NCBI GenBank assembly: GCA_964454975.1
Contig: CAYVVD010000010.1
Span: 1 to 64,000, forward strand
From: CAYVVD01 sp964454975
GTDB lineage: Bacteria > Bacteroidota > Ignavibacteria > Kapaibacteriales > UBA2268
Direction of reading: 5' to 3'
Length of the DNA: 64,000 nucleotides
Shown: positions 24,204 through 33,713 of the stretch, piece by piece
Layout of the letters: each line of letters starts with the position of its first letter
Numbering within the stretch: position 1 is the stretch's first letter
The notes under the pieces: model-generated
What the model was told of the DNA's origin: nothing
What the model saw: only the letters and a program-made list of their open reading frames with translations
Databases searched by the model: none
Made by a program: the position numbers and the translations under genes

Positions 24204-26909
24204 ATGCCGTACAAAAGACGCTCTCTCTTTTCGAAGCTCTTCCTTTTTGCAATTTCCGTTACCCTGATAATGTCCGTAGCTGTATTTATTTCGCTGATGA
24301 CATTTGATGCCCTTGACCAGCGGGATAAGGCAAGAGACCTGCAAACGTTGATATTGGAAACATATTACCTGAGAACCGAATTTTATGATTCGAGGGATAC
24401 TGCTTATGTGGCCAGATTCTACCAAAGTATAAGCGCTTTTGGGAAAACATTATCAAATATCAACACCGATTACAAGGAAGTTATAGACGGTGCCAAAAAC
24501 GACTACAAAGCTGCATTTTCAAAATTCAGGGACTTGATTATCAAACGTGGACTTAACGAAGATTCAGGTCTCGAAGGGGATTTCCGTAAAAATGTCCACG
24601 ATATCGAAGATATAATTAAAGAAACCGATAACAGCAACATATATGTAGATATGCTTCAGGCAAGGCGAAGTGAAAAAGATTTCATAATGAGAGGTGATGA
24701 AAAATACATAACAAAGGTTGAGAATAAAGTTAAGAACATGGTAGATAAAGCGGGAAATCTGCGTATTGACAAAGAAAAAAAGAATCTGATTATACAATAT
24801 GCTATAAGTTATTTTGAATCATTCAGGGAAATGGCTAAACTTTTTTATGATATTAGTGATGCAAAATATAAAATGGAAAGTCTTGAAAATGACTTCAAGG
24901 AATACCTTTCAGACGTAGCAACAGAAAAAGAACATTTTGCCAACCAAATGATTCTGACGCAGTTCATAGTAATTACACTTGCAGTGATACTTTCAATTAT
25001 TTGGTCTGTATTTATGGCTCGAAAAATAAGCCGTCCAGTAATCAGGCTGAAAATAGCAGCAAGAAGAATTTCCGAGGGTGATTTCGGGCATGAGATTCGT
25101 GTGACAAGCAATGACGAAATTGGCGAGCTTGAGCAGTCCTACAACGACCTTAACAATAGCGTTAAGAGCTTGATTGATGAGATGAAAACGCTTACCGGTG
25201 CTGCAGCGGAGGGAAAACTTAACGTTAGGGGCGAAGAAGAAAAATTCAAGGGTACTTTCAAGGAGATCATTCACGAGTTCAATGCTACACTCGATAATGT
25301 AATTTCACCATTGAATACTTCTGCTGAATATTTCCACAGGATATCCATTGGCGACCTGCCGCCAAAAATAAGCGAGGACTTCAAAGGCGAGTTCAATAAG
25401 ATAAAAGAGAACCTGAATACCTGTATAGAGTCTATAAACAACCTGTCCGAAGATGCCAGGATGCTGACTCTCGCGGGCACCGAAGGCAGACTTTCGGTAC
25501 GAGCCGATGCAAGCAAGCACCGGGGCGACTACCGGAAAATCATTGAGGGCCTTAATAATACCCTTGACGCTATTACGGGGCCAATAAACACAACAGCTAA
25601 ATATTTCGAACGAATCTCCCGAGGAGACATTTCTGAATCGGTGAAAGAAGAATTTGCCGGTGATTTCAACAGCATGAAAAGCAATATTAACATTGCCATC
25701 AATGCAATTAATATGCTTATAACTGATACTCAGACAATTCTTGGAGAAGCACGTAGCGGAAACATGAAGCTGCGTGCGGATTCATCCAGGCACCAAGGCG
25801 ATTACCGGAAAATTATTGACGGATTCAACGAAACGCTGGATGCAATTATCAATCCGCTCTCTGAGGCAGGAAGGATACTCGAACAAATGGCAAACGGGAA
25901 CTTTAACGCTATGATGGAAGGCTCATACATCGGGGATTTCGACAAACTGAAATCTGATATCAACAGCTTATCTTATGCATTAAAAGAGACGTTGCTTACA
26001 CTTGTTGAGGCCATAAACGAATTGTCTGTTGCTGCCCGTGAAATTTCCCATAACACCGAGGCTCTGGCACGTGGCTCGCAAGAACAGATTACGCAGGTGG
26101 AAGATGTTGCGGGTGCTGTCGAGGAGATGTCCAAGACCATCTTCGAGAATGCCAATTCCGCACAGATGACAAACAGGATTGCAGCACAGAACAGGCAGGT
26201 GGCAATGGATGGCGGGGAAATCGTACGAAGCACCATTGATAAAATGCGAGAAATTGCACGTTTTGTAAAGGAATCTGCTACCAACGTCAGCAAGTTGGGC
26301 GAGGCAAGCATGGAAATCGGAGAAATTATCTCTGTGATTGATGATATTGCCGACCAGACAAACCTTCTTGCGTTAAATGCTGCTATCGAAGCTGCACGCG
26401 CTGGTGAGCAGGGGCGCGGATTTGCTGTTGTTGCTGACGAGGTCCGTAAATTAGCAGAACGAACCACAGAAGCGACACAGCAGATTGCTGCTATGATAAA
26501 GAACATCCAGTCTGAAACCGAGAATGTTGTCCGTATAATGGAACGTGGGAATATAGAGGTGAACAAGGGTATCGAGCTTGCAGACAAAGCAGGTAATTCT
26601 CTTATGGAGATAAAAGACAGCTCTCAGAAAGTACTCGAGCACGTCAATATGATTGCTGAAGCAAGTAACGAACAATCCACAACCAGCGAGCAGATCGCCA
26701 AGTATGTTCAGTCGATAAATTACGTTATCCAGGAAACTGCACGTGGTATCGAAGATATATCCAATGCTACAGCAAGGATGGACAATTTGTCGGAAAACCT
26801 GAAACGCCTGACCGAAAAGTTCAATCTTGAAACTAATGGTGAAAGCAGTAAAGGCCTTCCGGGCCGTAATTCCAATAACGAAAGACTGTTAGAAGGGCCG
26901 GATTTTTAA
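24204..26909 (+). CDS. Methyl-accepting chemotaxis protein with poly-HAMP array
   Basis: A 901-aa receptor. TM1 is about residues 12-32, a helical periplasmic sensor of about 210 residues follows, and TM2 is about 250-270. A canonical HAMP (RKISRPVIRLKIAARRISEGDFGHEI) leads into a series of about six HAMP-like units in which LxxxxEGxLxVRxxxxKxxGDYRKIIxGxNxTLDxIxxP recurs, ending in the signalling domain with the tip DQTNLLALNAAIEAARAGEQGRGFAVVADEVRKL (about 714-748). It should signal to CheA/CheW, none of which are in the window. The gene is single and preceded by an AT-rich 198-bp gap. Confidence 0.93.
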   Translation: MPYKRRSLFSKLFLFAISVTLIMSVAVFISLMTFDALDQRDKARDLQTLILETYYLRTEFYDSRDTAYVARFYQSISAFGKTLSNINTDYKEVIDGAKNDYKAAFSKFRDLIIKRGLNEDSGLEGDFRKNVHDIEDIIKETDNSNIYVDMLQARRSEKDFIMRGDEKYITKVENKVKNMVDKAGNLRIDKEKKNLIIQYAISYFESFREMAKLFYDISDAKYKMESLENDFKEYLSDVATEKEHFANQMILTQFIVITLAVILSIIWSVFMARKISRPVIRLKIAARRISEGDFGHEIRVTSNDEIGELEQSYNDLNNSVKSLIDEMKTLTGAAAEGKLNVRGEEEKFKGTFKEIIHEFNATLDNVISPLNTSAEYFHRISIGDLPPKISEDFKGEFNKIKENLNTCIESINNLSEDARMLTLAGTEGRLSVRADASKHRGDYRKIIEGLNNTLDAITGPINTTAKYFERISRGDISESVKEEFAGDFNSMKSNINIAINAINMLITDTQTILGEARSGNMKLRADSSRHQGDYRKIIDGFNETLDAIINPLSEAGRILEQMANGNFNAMMEGSYIGDFDKLKSDINSLSYALKETLLTLVEAINELSVAAREISHNTEALARGSQEQITQVEDVAGAVEEMSKTIFENANSAQMTNRIAAQNRQVAMDGGEIVRSTIDKMREIARFVKESATNVSKLGEASMEIGEIISVIDDIADQTNLLALNAAIEAARAGEQGRGFAVVADEVRKLAERTTEATQQIAAMIKNIQSETENVVRIMERGNIEVNKGIELADKAGNSLMEIKDSSQKVLEHVNMIAEASNEQSTTSEQIAKYVQSINYVIQETARGIEDISNATARMDNLSENLKRLTEKFNLETNGESSKGLPGRNSNNERLLEGPDF

Positions 26910-27124
26910 CTGATAATCCAAATACAACATAAAAAATGTTGAAAACAGTAAATGCTGTGGAAAACTTGTTAAGAATGATTAGTTATGATTCATTTTATTT
27001 TTATTTTGAATATAAGCCTTCATTCAAATCTTCAAGTACATTAGTGTTTGAATTTATATCCTGTTTAGATATATTAAAACCCGATAATTGAACAAACAAG
27101 CTATTCTTTTAACCCGGAGGGATT

Positions 27125-27676
27125 ATGAATTTTTCTAAACTGATTATTTACACAGTGATTTTTGTTTTAGTGCTATGCGTTTCAGCTATTGCTCAGGATG
27201 AAGCATCAAAATTCCCTGAAAAGCGCGCTATGGTTGGCGTTCACGTTTCCCAGTCTGGCGGGGCTCCATTTGGCGGAGTAGGCGGATATTTTATTAGCGA
27301 AGAGTTTTTGCTTGGAGCAAAACTCGGTTTTGAATATGACGGCGGCCCGGAAGACGGAGAATCTGAAACATTTCTTTCATTTGGTATTTTTGGCAGGCTC
27401 TACTTCGAAGAAACTTTGTCATTCAGGCCTTTTGTGGAAATGTGCCTGCTTTCTAATTCAACACCTGTCGAAATATATAACCAGGCATCAAACAGAACGA
27501 ATATTCAGACACAAACGACTGAATCTGTAATGCTTTCTGCCGGCGCTGCATGGCACCCCTACAAGAGTGTGGCTGTTATTGGCTCAATTTCCTTTTTTGA
27601 TTTTATTTTCGACCCGACAAGATTCAGGGCAGGCATTATGCACCCGACTGTAGGTGTAGAATGGTCTCCCTGGTAA
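27125..27676 (+). CDS. Putative outer membrane beta-barrel protein
   Basis: An 183-aa exported protein I do not assign to a named family. A signal peptide ends at about AIAQ (residue 24). The rest alternates hydrophobic residues in short strands with Gly-rich turns (GGYFISEEFLLGAKLGFEY, FGIFGRLYFEETLSFRPFVE) and ends in a terminal Trp (VEWSPW), as in small eight-stranded barrels. GGAGGG precedes the ATG. It follows the chemoreceptor by 215 bp of AT-rich sequence that holds no visible gene. Confidence 0.68.
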   Translation: MNFSKLIIYTVIFVLVLCVSAIAQDEASKFPEKRAMVGVHVSQSGGAPFGGVGGYFISEEFLLGAKLGFEYDGGPEDGESETFLSFGIFGRLYFEETLSFRPFVEMCLLSNSTPVEIYNQASNRTNIQTQTTESVMLSAGAAWHPYKSVAVIGSISFFDFIFDPTRFRAGIMHPTVGVEWSPW

Positions 27677-27815
27677 TTTTAAATTGTACATAAAAACATT
27701 TTAGGGGCAATTTATATGTTAGGGGCGACCGACCGGTCGTCCCTAATCCCCCAACTGATAAATCATTGAATAATTGATTCCATACCTTTTGAATGAAACC
27801 CCTTATTTTGCCCCT

Positions 27816-28505
27816 ATGAAAGCAAGCGACAACAGAGTAATGTTTGCCTCAATTGCAAGGAAGTACGATGTTCTGAATGATGTGCTTTCGCTTGGTATTC
27901 ATCGCCGCTGGAGAAGAACAACGGCCAGGAAATCCGCCCCCCGTTCCGGTATGAGAATCCTCGATTTAGCCGCCGGCACCTGTGATCTGGCTTTGGAATT
28001 TAAAAAACACTGCCCGGAATGCAAGGTTCTGGCGACCGATTTCTGCGAGGAAATTCTGGAAGTCGGGATGGAAAAAGCAGATAAAAGAAATGTTGCCATG
28101 GAATTTGATATAGCAGATGCAACAAAGCTTTTCTATGAAGACAATGAATTTGATATAGCCTCAATAGCCTTTGGGATAAGGAATACTGAAAATCCGGGAG
28201 TCGCAATCTCCGAGATGTCCCGTGTTGTGAAACCCGGGGGGATAGTCGTTGTACTGGAATTTGGAAAGCCGGATGATATAGTATTACCGGTTTATAGAAT
28301 CTTTGCAAAGTATATTTTTCCTGCTGCCGGCAGGCTGATAGCAGGTTCTGCGGGAGCTTACTCTTACCTCTATGAATCTTCCATGAGTTTCCCCTGCAGG
28401 GAAGAATTTGCCGAAATGATGAGGCAGAACGGCAACTTTGTTTCTGTTGAGTGGAAGCCGTTAAGTATGGGAATTGCTTACCTTTATACCGGAATCAGAA
28501 CCTGA
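27816..28505 (+). CDS. ubiE: Demethylmenaquinone/ubiquinone methyltransferase (UbiE/MenG)
   Basis: SAM-dependent C-methyltransferase of quinone synthesis; demethylmenaquinone is the likely substrate in this group. The 229-aa product has FASIARKYDVLNDVLSLGIHRRWRR, SAM motif I (ILDLAAGTCDLALE), SIAFGIRNTENP and MSRVVKPGGIVVVLEFGKP, all typical of UbiE/MenG. The ATG at 27816 is used; a TTG 14 codons upstream adds no family sequence. Other men genes are not in the window. Its 3' end overlaps the convergent exonuclease gene by 11 bp. Confidence 0.93.
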   Translation: MKASDNRVMFASIARKYDVLNDVLSLGIHRRWRRTTARKSAPRSGMRILDLAAGTCDLALEFKKHCPECKVLATDFCEEILEVGMEKADKRNVAMEFDIADATKLFYEDNEFDIASIAFGIRNTENPGVAISEMSRVVKPGGIVVVLEFGKPDDIVLPVYRIFAKYIFPAAGRLIAGSAGAYSYLYESSMSFPCREEFAEMMRQNGNFVSVEWKPLSMGIAYLYTGIRT

Positions 28506-29226
28506 GCAGGTTTCTCCATGTAAGAAACAGTTCCCAGGTTGCCGTTATATCTCGTAAACAGTACTCAGCAATGGTAAGCACTTCGCCTTCATTATATAGC
28601 TTCCCGACCATCGAACCGTCCACCCCTTCTGATTTCGGTGACTTTATCCCGAAAGCCCTTGTGTAAAAATCGAAATTATACCTTTTAGTAGCGCCAAAAC
28701 CTGAGGGTTGGAAGAAAGTCAGTTCATCTGCCAGGTCTATATGCATTGGGTAGTTAAACTTTGTGCCTGCCATCAGGTTGCGTGATGGTCTTAAGCCAAG
28801 CAGCGCCGAGCGAAGCATTAGAAATGGTGCGTCAAAACCCCTGCCATTAAATGAGACAAGTTGCGCCTGGGAATATTTTGTCAGAATAATCCAGAAATCC
28901 TGCAGAATTTTCTTTTCTGAGGCGATATAACATTTATCGCCTGATTCAAGTTCTTCACTGAGTAAATCATCACCTTCCATACCGGGTTTGGTTGAAAAAG
29001 CAGCTTTGTTAATCATAGACCACACGCCGGATTCTTCAAGTTCCATTAGCTGTAAGCCTATGCAAACAACAGTGGAGGTAAGTGGAGACAGTGCCATTTC
29101 AAATTTTTTCTGCTCGATTTCTTCTTCGCTTTGCGCTTTTCTCAGTAAATACTCCTGTTGGGATTCGGAAAAATTCTCCCAGGGAATGGGAGCAGTTTCG
29201 ATATCAAAAACCAGATATTGTTCCAT
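28495..29226 (-). CDS. Predicted 3'-5' exonuclease, PolB-like DEDDy type
   Basis: A 243-aa stand-alone exonuclease related to the proofreading domain of family B DNA polymerases. Motif I is VFDIETAP (Asp8, Glu10), motif II SFNGRGFDAPFLMLR with its Asp, and motif III YCLRDITATWELFL with Tyr and Asp, so all four metal ligands are present. No polymerase domain is attached. An AGGG lies upstream of the ATG. Role likely in DNA repair or RNA/DNA trimming; not further resolvable. Confidence 0.85.
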   Translation of the reverse strand: MEQYLVFDIETAPIPWENFSESQQEYLLRKAQSEEEIEQKKFEMALSPLTSTVVCIGLQLMELEESGVWSMINKAAFSTKPGMEGDDLLSEELESGDKCYIASEKKILQDFWIILTKYSQAQLVSFNGRGFDAPFLMLRSALLGLRPSRNLMAGTKFNYPMHIDLADELTFFQPSGFGATKRYNFDFYTRAFGIKSPKSEGVDGSMVGKLYNEGEVLTIAEYCLRDITATWELFLTWRNLLRF

Positions 29227-29392
29227 CGGAAAGCCCTGAAATTGTGATTAAGATAAAATAAATCAGAATTTTCTTTTAATCAAACAGTAAAAACACTTAG
29301 ACGCTGATTTGTAAAGGCATCGTGAATGACTATTTCCTAAGTGATTTGTTTTTTTTATCTTGCCCAAATCTTTTCACCCAAGCAGGATTACA

Positions 29393-31933
29393 ATGGCTAA
29401 GAAACAAGTAAGGCGGTCGTCGGTCAAATCGCAGGGCAAACCCCTGATTCCTGAAAAATATCATGACTATATTTATGTAGCGCTTCTTGTCATTTCACTG
29501 TTTATATTTTTTGCAGGTGCAATATCCGGGGGCGGATTTGTTGTATCGGATAATATCGCTTCGCTCAGTTTCAAACCATACCTGAACGGCGCTGCCGACG
29601 AGGGGCACTTCCCTCTCTGGCTGCCATATATTTTCAGTGGGATGCCAAGCTATGCTTCTCTGCTTGTAACGGGCGAAAGAGTCTGGGATCTTGTAGTAAC
29701 GATTCAGCTTAGTACGGCTGAGTTTATCGGCTCAATTATTGGCAGCGATGTAGCCCGTGTGTTATTTTATTACATACTATATTCCATCGGCATTTATTAC
29801 TTGCTAAGGATGAAAAAGCAAAATCGCTTTGTATCATTTTTTGCAGCTTTCGCAGCTACTTTCTCAACAGGCATAATCGTCTGGGTGATGATTGGGCATA
29901 ATACCAAGCCTGTTGTGATGTCCATGCTTCCCTGGGTGTTTATGTTTATGGAGAGACTGCGCGAAAAGTTTACCATATTGTTTGCCGCATTGCTGGTAGT
30001 TGCTATGCACATAATGTTCGAGGCGAGCCACGTCCAGATGATTTTTTACGCCGCTTGCGCAATTGGACTTTACCTTCTCTTCGAATTCATAAGCAGGTTG
30101 ATATCAAAGCAACAACCAATGAGTGTGCTGAGAGTTGGAGCAATTATACTGGTTGCCGGCGGGCTGTCATACCTTATGTCTGCCGACAGGTATATGTCAG
30201 TACAGGAATATACTCCACACTCAACTCGCGGTTCGGCCCCTTTACTGAAAACAGACAAGGATAACCAGCAGAATCAGACAGGCGGGAATGACTACGACTA
30301 TGCTACTATGTGGTCATTCAGCCCTCAGGAGATTGTTACTTTTATAATTCCGAATTATTTTGGCTTCGGAAAACTGGACTATGAAGGCCAGCTTACAGGG
30401 GGCCGGCAAACCAAGCTAATGACTTACTGGGGGCAGAAACCGTTCGAGGATGTTGCGCCCTACATGGGCATTATTATATTCGGGCTTGCAGTAATCGGAA
30501 TTATCCTTTACAGAAAGATAGTGTTTGTGCAGTTCCTGGCAATGCTGTCGCTTTTTGCCCTGCTGCTGTCATTCGGGTATACATTTCCAATACTATATGA
30601 CTTCTTCTTTTATAATATTCCCAACTTTGACAAATTCCGTGCGCCGAGCATGGTGCTTGTCCTTATACAATTCGCCTTCCCCATTCTTGCTGCTTATGGA
30701 TTAACTGGTATTGTTAAAGCATACAAGGATAATCGCGAACAAGGGAAAAAAATAATGAAGATTGCATTTATCGCTTCAGGAGCTTTCCTTGTGATTGGGT
30801 TTTTATTCTCTGCTGCATTCAAGGAAACATATTATTCTGCAATCGAATCCTCCGGTTTTCTGCAAAACTATTCTCAGATTGGCGAAGGCGGGATGAATGT
30901 ACTGAAAGACTTCATCTGGGAATCAATGATTAGCGATTGGTATGTAACTGCTTTCATTGCAGTAGTTGCCGCAGGCCTTGGATTTATCTATATGCGGGGC
31001 AGCCTTTCAAAGCCGCTGTTTTTCACTCTTCTCGCCGTGATGCTTGTTTTTGATCTCTGGCGTGTCGGTTACAGGCCAATGGAGGTTTCCGAGGAGGGCA
31101 TGGCAGACAAGGTATTTGCAAATTATGATTACATAGACTTTATTAAACAGGAAAAGGCATTGTTCAGGGTAGCTGATTTTGTAGCTCAATCACCTAACAT
31201 ACCTGCTTATTACTTCCTCGAGAATATTAACGGGTACCACGCAGCAAAACTAAGGGTTTACCAGGACATGCTTGATGCAACATCAGGCGGTTCTACTTCT
31301 ATGGTTCAGAGCCCCTTTATGTGGAACCTGCTCAATGCAGTATTTATAATCTATCCACAGGAGCTTGATGTTCCCTGGCTTGAAGAGGTGTTCAGGTCGA
31401 GGCAGACTCGCGGGATAGTTTATCTGAACCGCGGAGTTATGGAGCGTGCGCGCTTTGTTAACAGGTACGAAGTTGCTGATGAAAGGGAAATCCTTGACCA
31501 CCTGAAAAAAGGTGATTTTGATCCGCGGGATCTTGCTTACCTCGAAGAAGATCCCGGAGTAAAAATAGATACTATTAATGGAACCGAAAAAGCAATAATC
31601 ACTAAATATGCTAACGAGACGATTGAGATCGATGTTGTTGCCAGCGGTACAAACCTGCTCCACCTGAGTGAGGTTTACTATCCTGAAGGGTGGAAAGCAT
31701 ATATTGACGGCATAGAAACTAAAATCTACAAAACAAACTTCCTTCTGCGGAGCATTATTGTACCCGAGGGCCCGCACAAGGTGTCTCTCAAATTTGAATC
31801 ACCTGCATTCGAGCAGGGCAGGACATACAGTACAATCTCGAACTGGTTTGTGGTTCTGGCTCTTGTTGCAGGCATTTTCCTGGAAGTAAGAAAAAAGAGG
31901 AATGCAGGGGGAGAAAAAAAAGGAATAGAGTAG
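29393..31933 (+). CDS. YfhO family membrane protein (GT-C-like)
   Basis: An 846-aa polytopic protein with about 12 hydrophobic segments, a large loop, and a C-terminal soluble beta domain (about 720-810, HLSEVYYPEGWKAYIDGIETKIYKTNFLLRSIIVPEGPHKVSLKFE) characteristic of the YfhO family, which is tied to glycosylation of lipoteichoic acid in Firmicutes. SGMPSYASLL after the first transmembrane segment is a family feature. The start is the ATG at 29393 with AGGA 8 nt upstream. In this organism it likely transfers a lipid-linked sugar to an envelope polymer. Confidence 0.88.
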   Translation: MAKKQVRRSSVKSQGKPLIPEKYHDYIYVALLVISLFIFFAGAISGGGFVVSDNIASLSFKPYLNGAADEGHFPLWLPYIFSGMPSYASLLVTGERVWDLVVTIQLSTAEFIGSIIGSDVARVLFYYILYSIGIYYLLRMKKQNRFVSFFAAFAATFSTGIIVWVMIGHNTKPVVMSMLPWVFMFMERLREKFTILFAALLVVAMHIMFEASHVQMIFYAACAIGLYLLFEFISRLISKQQPMSVLRVGAIILVAGGLSYLMSADRYMSVQEYTPHSTRGSAPLLKTDKDNQQNQTGGNDYDYATMWSFSPQEIVTFIIPNYFGFGKLDYEGQLTGGRQTKLMTYWGQKPFEDVAPYMGIIIFGLAVIGIILYRKIVFVQFLAMLSLFALLLSFGYTFPILYDFFFYNIPNFDKFRAPSMVLVLIQFAFPILAAYGLTGIVKAYKDNREQGKKIMKIAFIASGAFLVIGFLFSAAFKETYYSAIESSGFLQNYSQIGEGGMNVLKDFIWESMISDWYVTAFIAVVAAGLGFIYMRGSLSKPLFFTLLAVMLVFDLWRVGYRPMEVSEEGMADKVFANYDYIDFIKQEKALFRVADFVAQSPNIPAYYFLENINGYHAAKLRVYQDMLDATSGGSTSMVQSPFMWNLLNAVFIIYPQELDVPWLEEVFRSRQTRGIVYLNRGVMERARFVNRYEVADEREILDHLKKGDFDPRDLAYLEEDPGVKIDTINGTEKAIITKYANETIEIDVVASGTNLLHLSEVYYPEGWKAYIDGIETKIYKTNFLLRSIIVPEGPHKVSLKFESPAFEQGRTYSTISNWFVVLALVAGIFLEVRKKRNAGGEKKGIE

Positions 31934-31957
31934 ATTATAGGAATTAATTTTATTGAA

Positions 31958-32167
31958 ATGAAACAGAGAGAAAAGTTAAAAAATCTAATAGTTGCTCATT
32001 GTAATGAACATGGTAATCGAACCTTTAGTTTACAAGACCTTAATGAAAAGTATAATGATTTTCACATAATTGACATTGGTGGTAAAACCCCGGGAGCAAC
32101 CGTCAGAAGAATTCAGGTAATTATGGGAAAAATGCTAATCGAAAACCCTGAATACTGTAAAAGATGA
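31958..32167 (+). CDS. Small hypothetical protein, possible winged-helix (HARE-HTH-like)
   Basis: A 69-aa basic protein: a helix (MKQREKLKNLIVAHCNEHG), then FSLQDLNEKYNDFHIIDIGGKTPGATVRRIQVIMGKMLIEN. The GKTPGATVRRI segment recalls the recognition helix of winged-helix domains found at the ends of restriction enzymes and in HARE-HTH proteins. It is 24 nt downstream of yfhO and may be the isolated or truncated DNA-binding part of a larger gene. The 188 bp after it hold no other gene. Confidence 0.45.
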   Translation: MKQREKLKNLIVAHCNEHGNRTFSLQDLNEKYNDFHIIDIGGKTPGATVRRIQVIMGKMLIENPEYCKR

Positions 32168-32292
32168 ATAGGAACAGAGATTATAGAGGAAGATAATTTT
32201 CTTCCATTAAGTTAGGAAACAAAAGTTAAAAGCACTTCACCGGGTATATTTACCAAATCGCAATTAACTTTCCCAAACAAAGGGAAATTTTA

Positions 32293-32300
32293 TATATTTG
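32293..32300 (+). promoter_or_regulatory. -7 box candidate for the serine palmitoyltransferase gene
   Basis: TATATTTG exactly matches TAnnTTTG and lies 55 nt upstream of the GTG start. The -33 region (CTTTC around 32268-32272) is only a weak match. Confidence 0.4.
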
Positions 32301-32355
32301 CTTCTTTTTAAACGAAATTAAAGCTATCTATATATAGCGAAACGGAGAATAACAC

Positions 32356-33546
32356 GTGGATCTATTTGAAAGATGCTTTTCATTTACGAGAGCAGACGAA
32401 GTTAAGGAAGCCGGGCTTTACCCCTATTTCAGGCCGATAGAAGAGAACGAAGGCCCGGTTGTGATGATAGAAGGCAAGAAGGTGATTATGGCAGGCTCGA
32501 ACAATTACCTCGGTTTGACTGCCCACCCGAAGGTGAAAGAAGCGGCCATAAAAGCTGTCGAGAAATATGGCACCGGCTGTTCGGGTTCCAGGTACCTTAC
32601 AGGTACTCTGGACTTGCACATCGAATTGGAAGAACGCCTTGCGAACTTCCTGCATTATGAATCCGTATTGCTTTTCAGCACGGGCTACCAGACAGCCCTC
32701 GGTACAATTTCGACACTCGCGCAAAAAGGGGATTATGTAATCTCTGACAAAGAAAACCACGCTTGCATAGTTAATGGTGCTATGATGGCAAAAGGTGCTT
32801 TTGCGGAATTTGTTCGTTACAAGCACAACGACATGGAGGATCTCGAGCGTGTTTTGTCGAAAATACCCGACAGTGCAGGCAAATTTATTATAAGCGACGG
32901 AGTTTTTTCAGTAACCGGTCAGATAGTGCAGCTCGACAAAATGATTGAAGTTGCACAGAAATATGACGCACGGGTTATGATTGACGATGCCCATGCAGTA
33001 GGTGTGATTGGCGAAGGCGGCCGAGGAACAGCCAGCCACTTTGGCCTTGGAGAAGAAACGGACATGACAATGGGTACTTTTTCCAAGACGTTTGCATCTC
33101 TCGGTGGATTTGTAGCCGGGCCCGAACGCGTAATTAATTACCTTAAGCACCACTCTCCGGCAATAATTTTCAGCGCCAGCCCGACACCATCTTCATGTGC
33201 GGCTACGCTTGCAGCGCTTGGTATCCTGGAAGAGCAACCCGAGCTGGTTGACAGCCTGATTAAAAATGCAGACTACATGCGCAAAGGCTTCAAAGAGCTG
33301 GGATTCACCATACTCGAGGAGAGTACAGCAATTGTGCCTGTTATCGTCGGCGAAATCGAAAAAGCATTTATGTTCTGGCGCGGGCTTTATGACAGGGGTA
33401 TCTTCGTTAATGCGTTTATACCTCCGGGAGTACCACCGAACATGAGTATGATGCGCACGAGCTTCATGGCAACCCACGAGAAAGAGCAACTGGATGAAAT
33501 CCTCCACGAATTTGAAGTAGTGGGTAAGAACTTAGGGCTCATTTAA
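32356..33546 (+). CDS. spt: Serine palmitoyltransferase-like alpha-oxoamine synthase
   Basis: PLP enzyme joining an amino acid with an acyl-CoA. The 396-aa product aligns along its length with the Bacteroides type of serine palmitoyltransferase, the first step of sphingolipid synthesis: YPYFRPIEENEG, GSNNYLGLT, YGTGCSGSRYLTGTLDLHIELE, YKHNDMEDLE, DDAHAVGVIGEGGRG and the Schiff-base lysine in GTFSKTFASLGGF. The related BioF and Kbl lack the YPYFR start, so Spt is preferred. The start is GTG with GGAG about 8 nt upstream. No biotin genes are near; a strong terminator follows. Confidence 0.85.
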   Translation: MDLFERCFSFTRADEVKEAGLYPYFRPIEENEGPVVMIEGKKVIMAGSNNYLGLTAHPKVKEAAIKAVEKYGTGCSGSRYLTGTLDLHIELEERLANFLHYESVLLFSTGYQTALGTISTLAQKGDYVISDKENHACIVNGAMMAKGAFAEFVRYKHNDMEDLERVLSKIPDSAGKFIISDGVFSVTGQIVQLDKMIEVAQKYDARVMIDDAHAVGVIGEGGRGTASHFGLGEETDMTMGTFSKTFASLGGFVAGPERVINYLKHHSPAIIFSASPTPSSCAATLAALGILEEQPELVDSLIKNADYMRKGFKELGFTILEESTAIVPVIVGEIEKAFMFWRGLYDRGIFVNAFIPPGVPPNMSMMRTSFMATHEKEQLDEILHEFEVVGKNLGLI

Positions 33547-33577
33547 AGAATAAAATTATGAACAGCTTTTAATTAAT

Positions 33578-33603
33578 AAACCGCCTCAATAGGGCGGTTT
33601 TTT
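33578..33603 (+). terminator. Rho-independent terminator after spt
   Basis: AAACCGCC (33578-33585) pairs with GGCGGTTT (33593-33600) across a 7-nt loop and is followed by more T to 33603. Confidence 0.88.
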
Positions 33604-33713
33604 GTATGTATTTACTTCTTTCAATTACAAAAGAATTAATAATCGCTAATCCATAACGTGATATTCCACCTATTTGTTATATTAATCTGCAATACTTTTT
33701 CTATTGGTGAGAA

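Noticed and set aside
25973..26587. 204-aa open frame antisense to the chemoreceptor signalling domain
   Set aside because: Serine/alanine-rich shadow of the coding strand of a strongly conserved domain.
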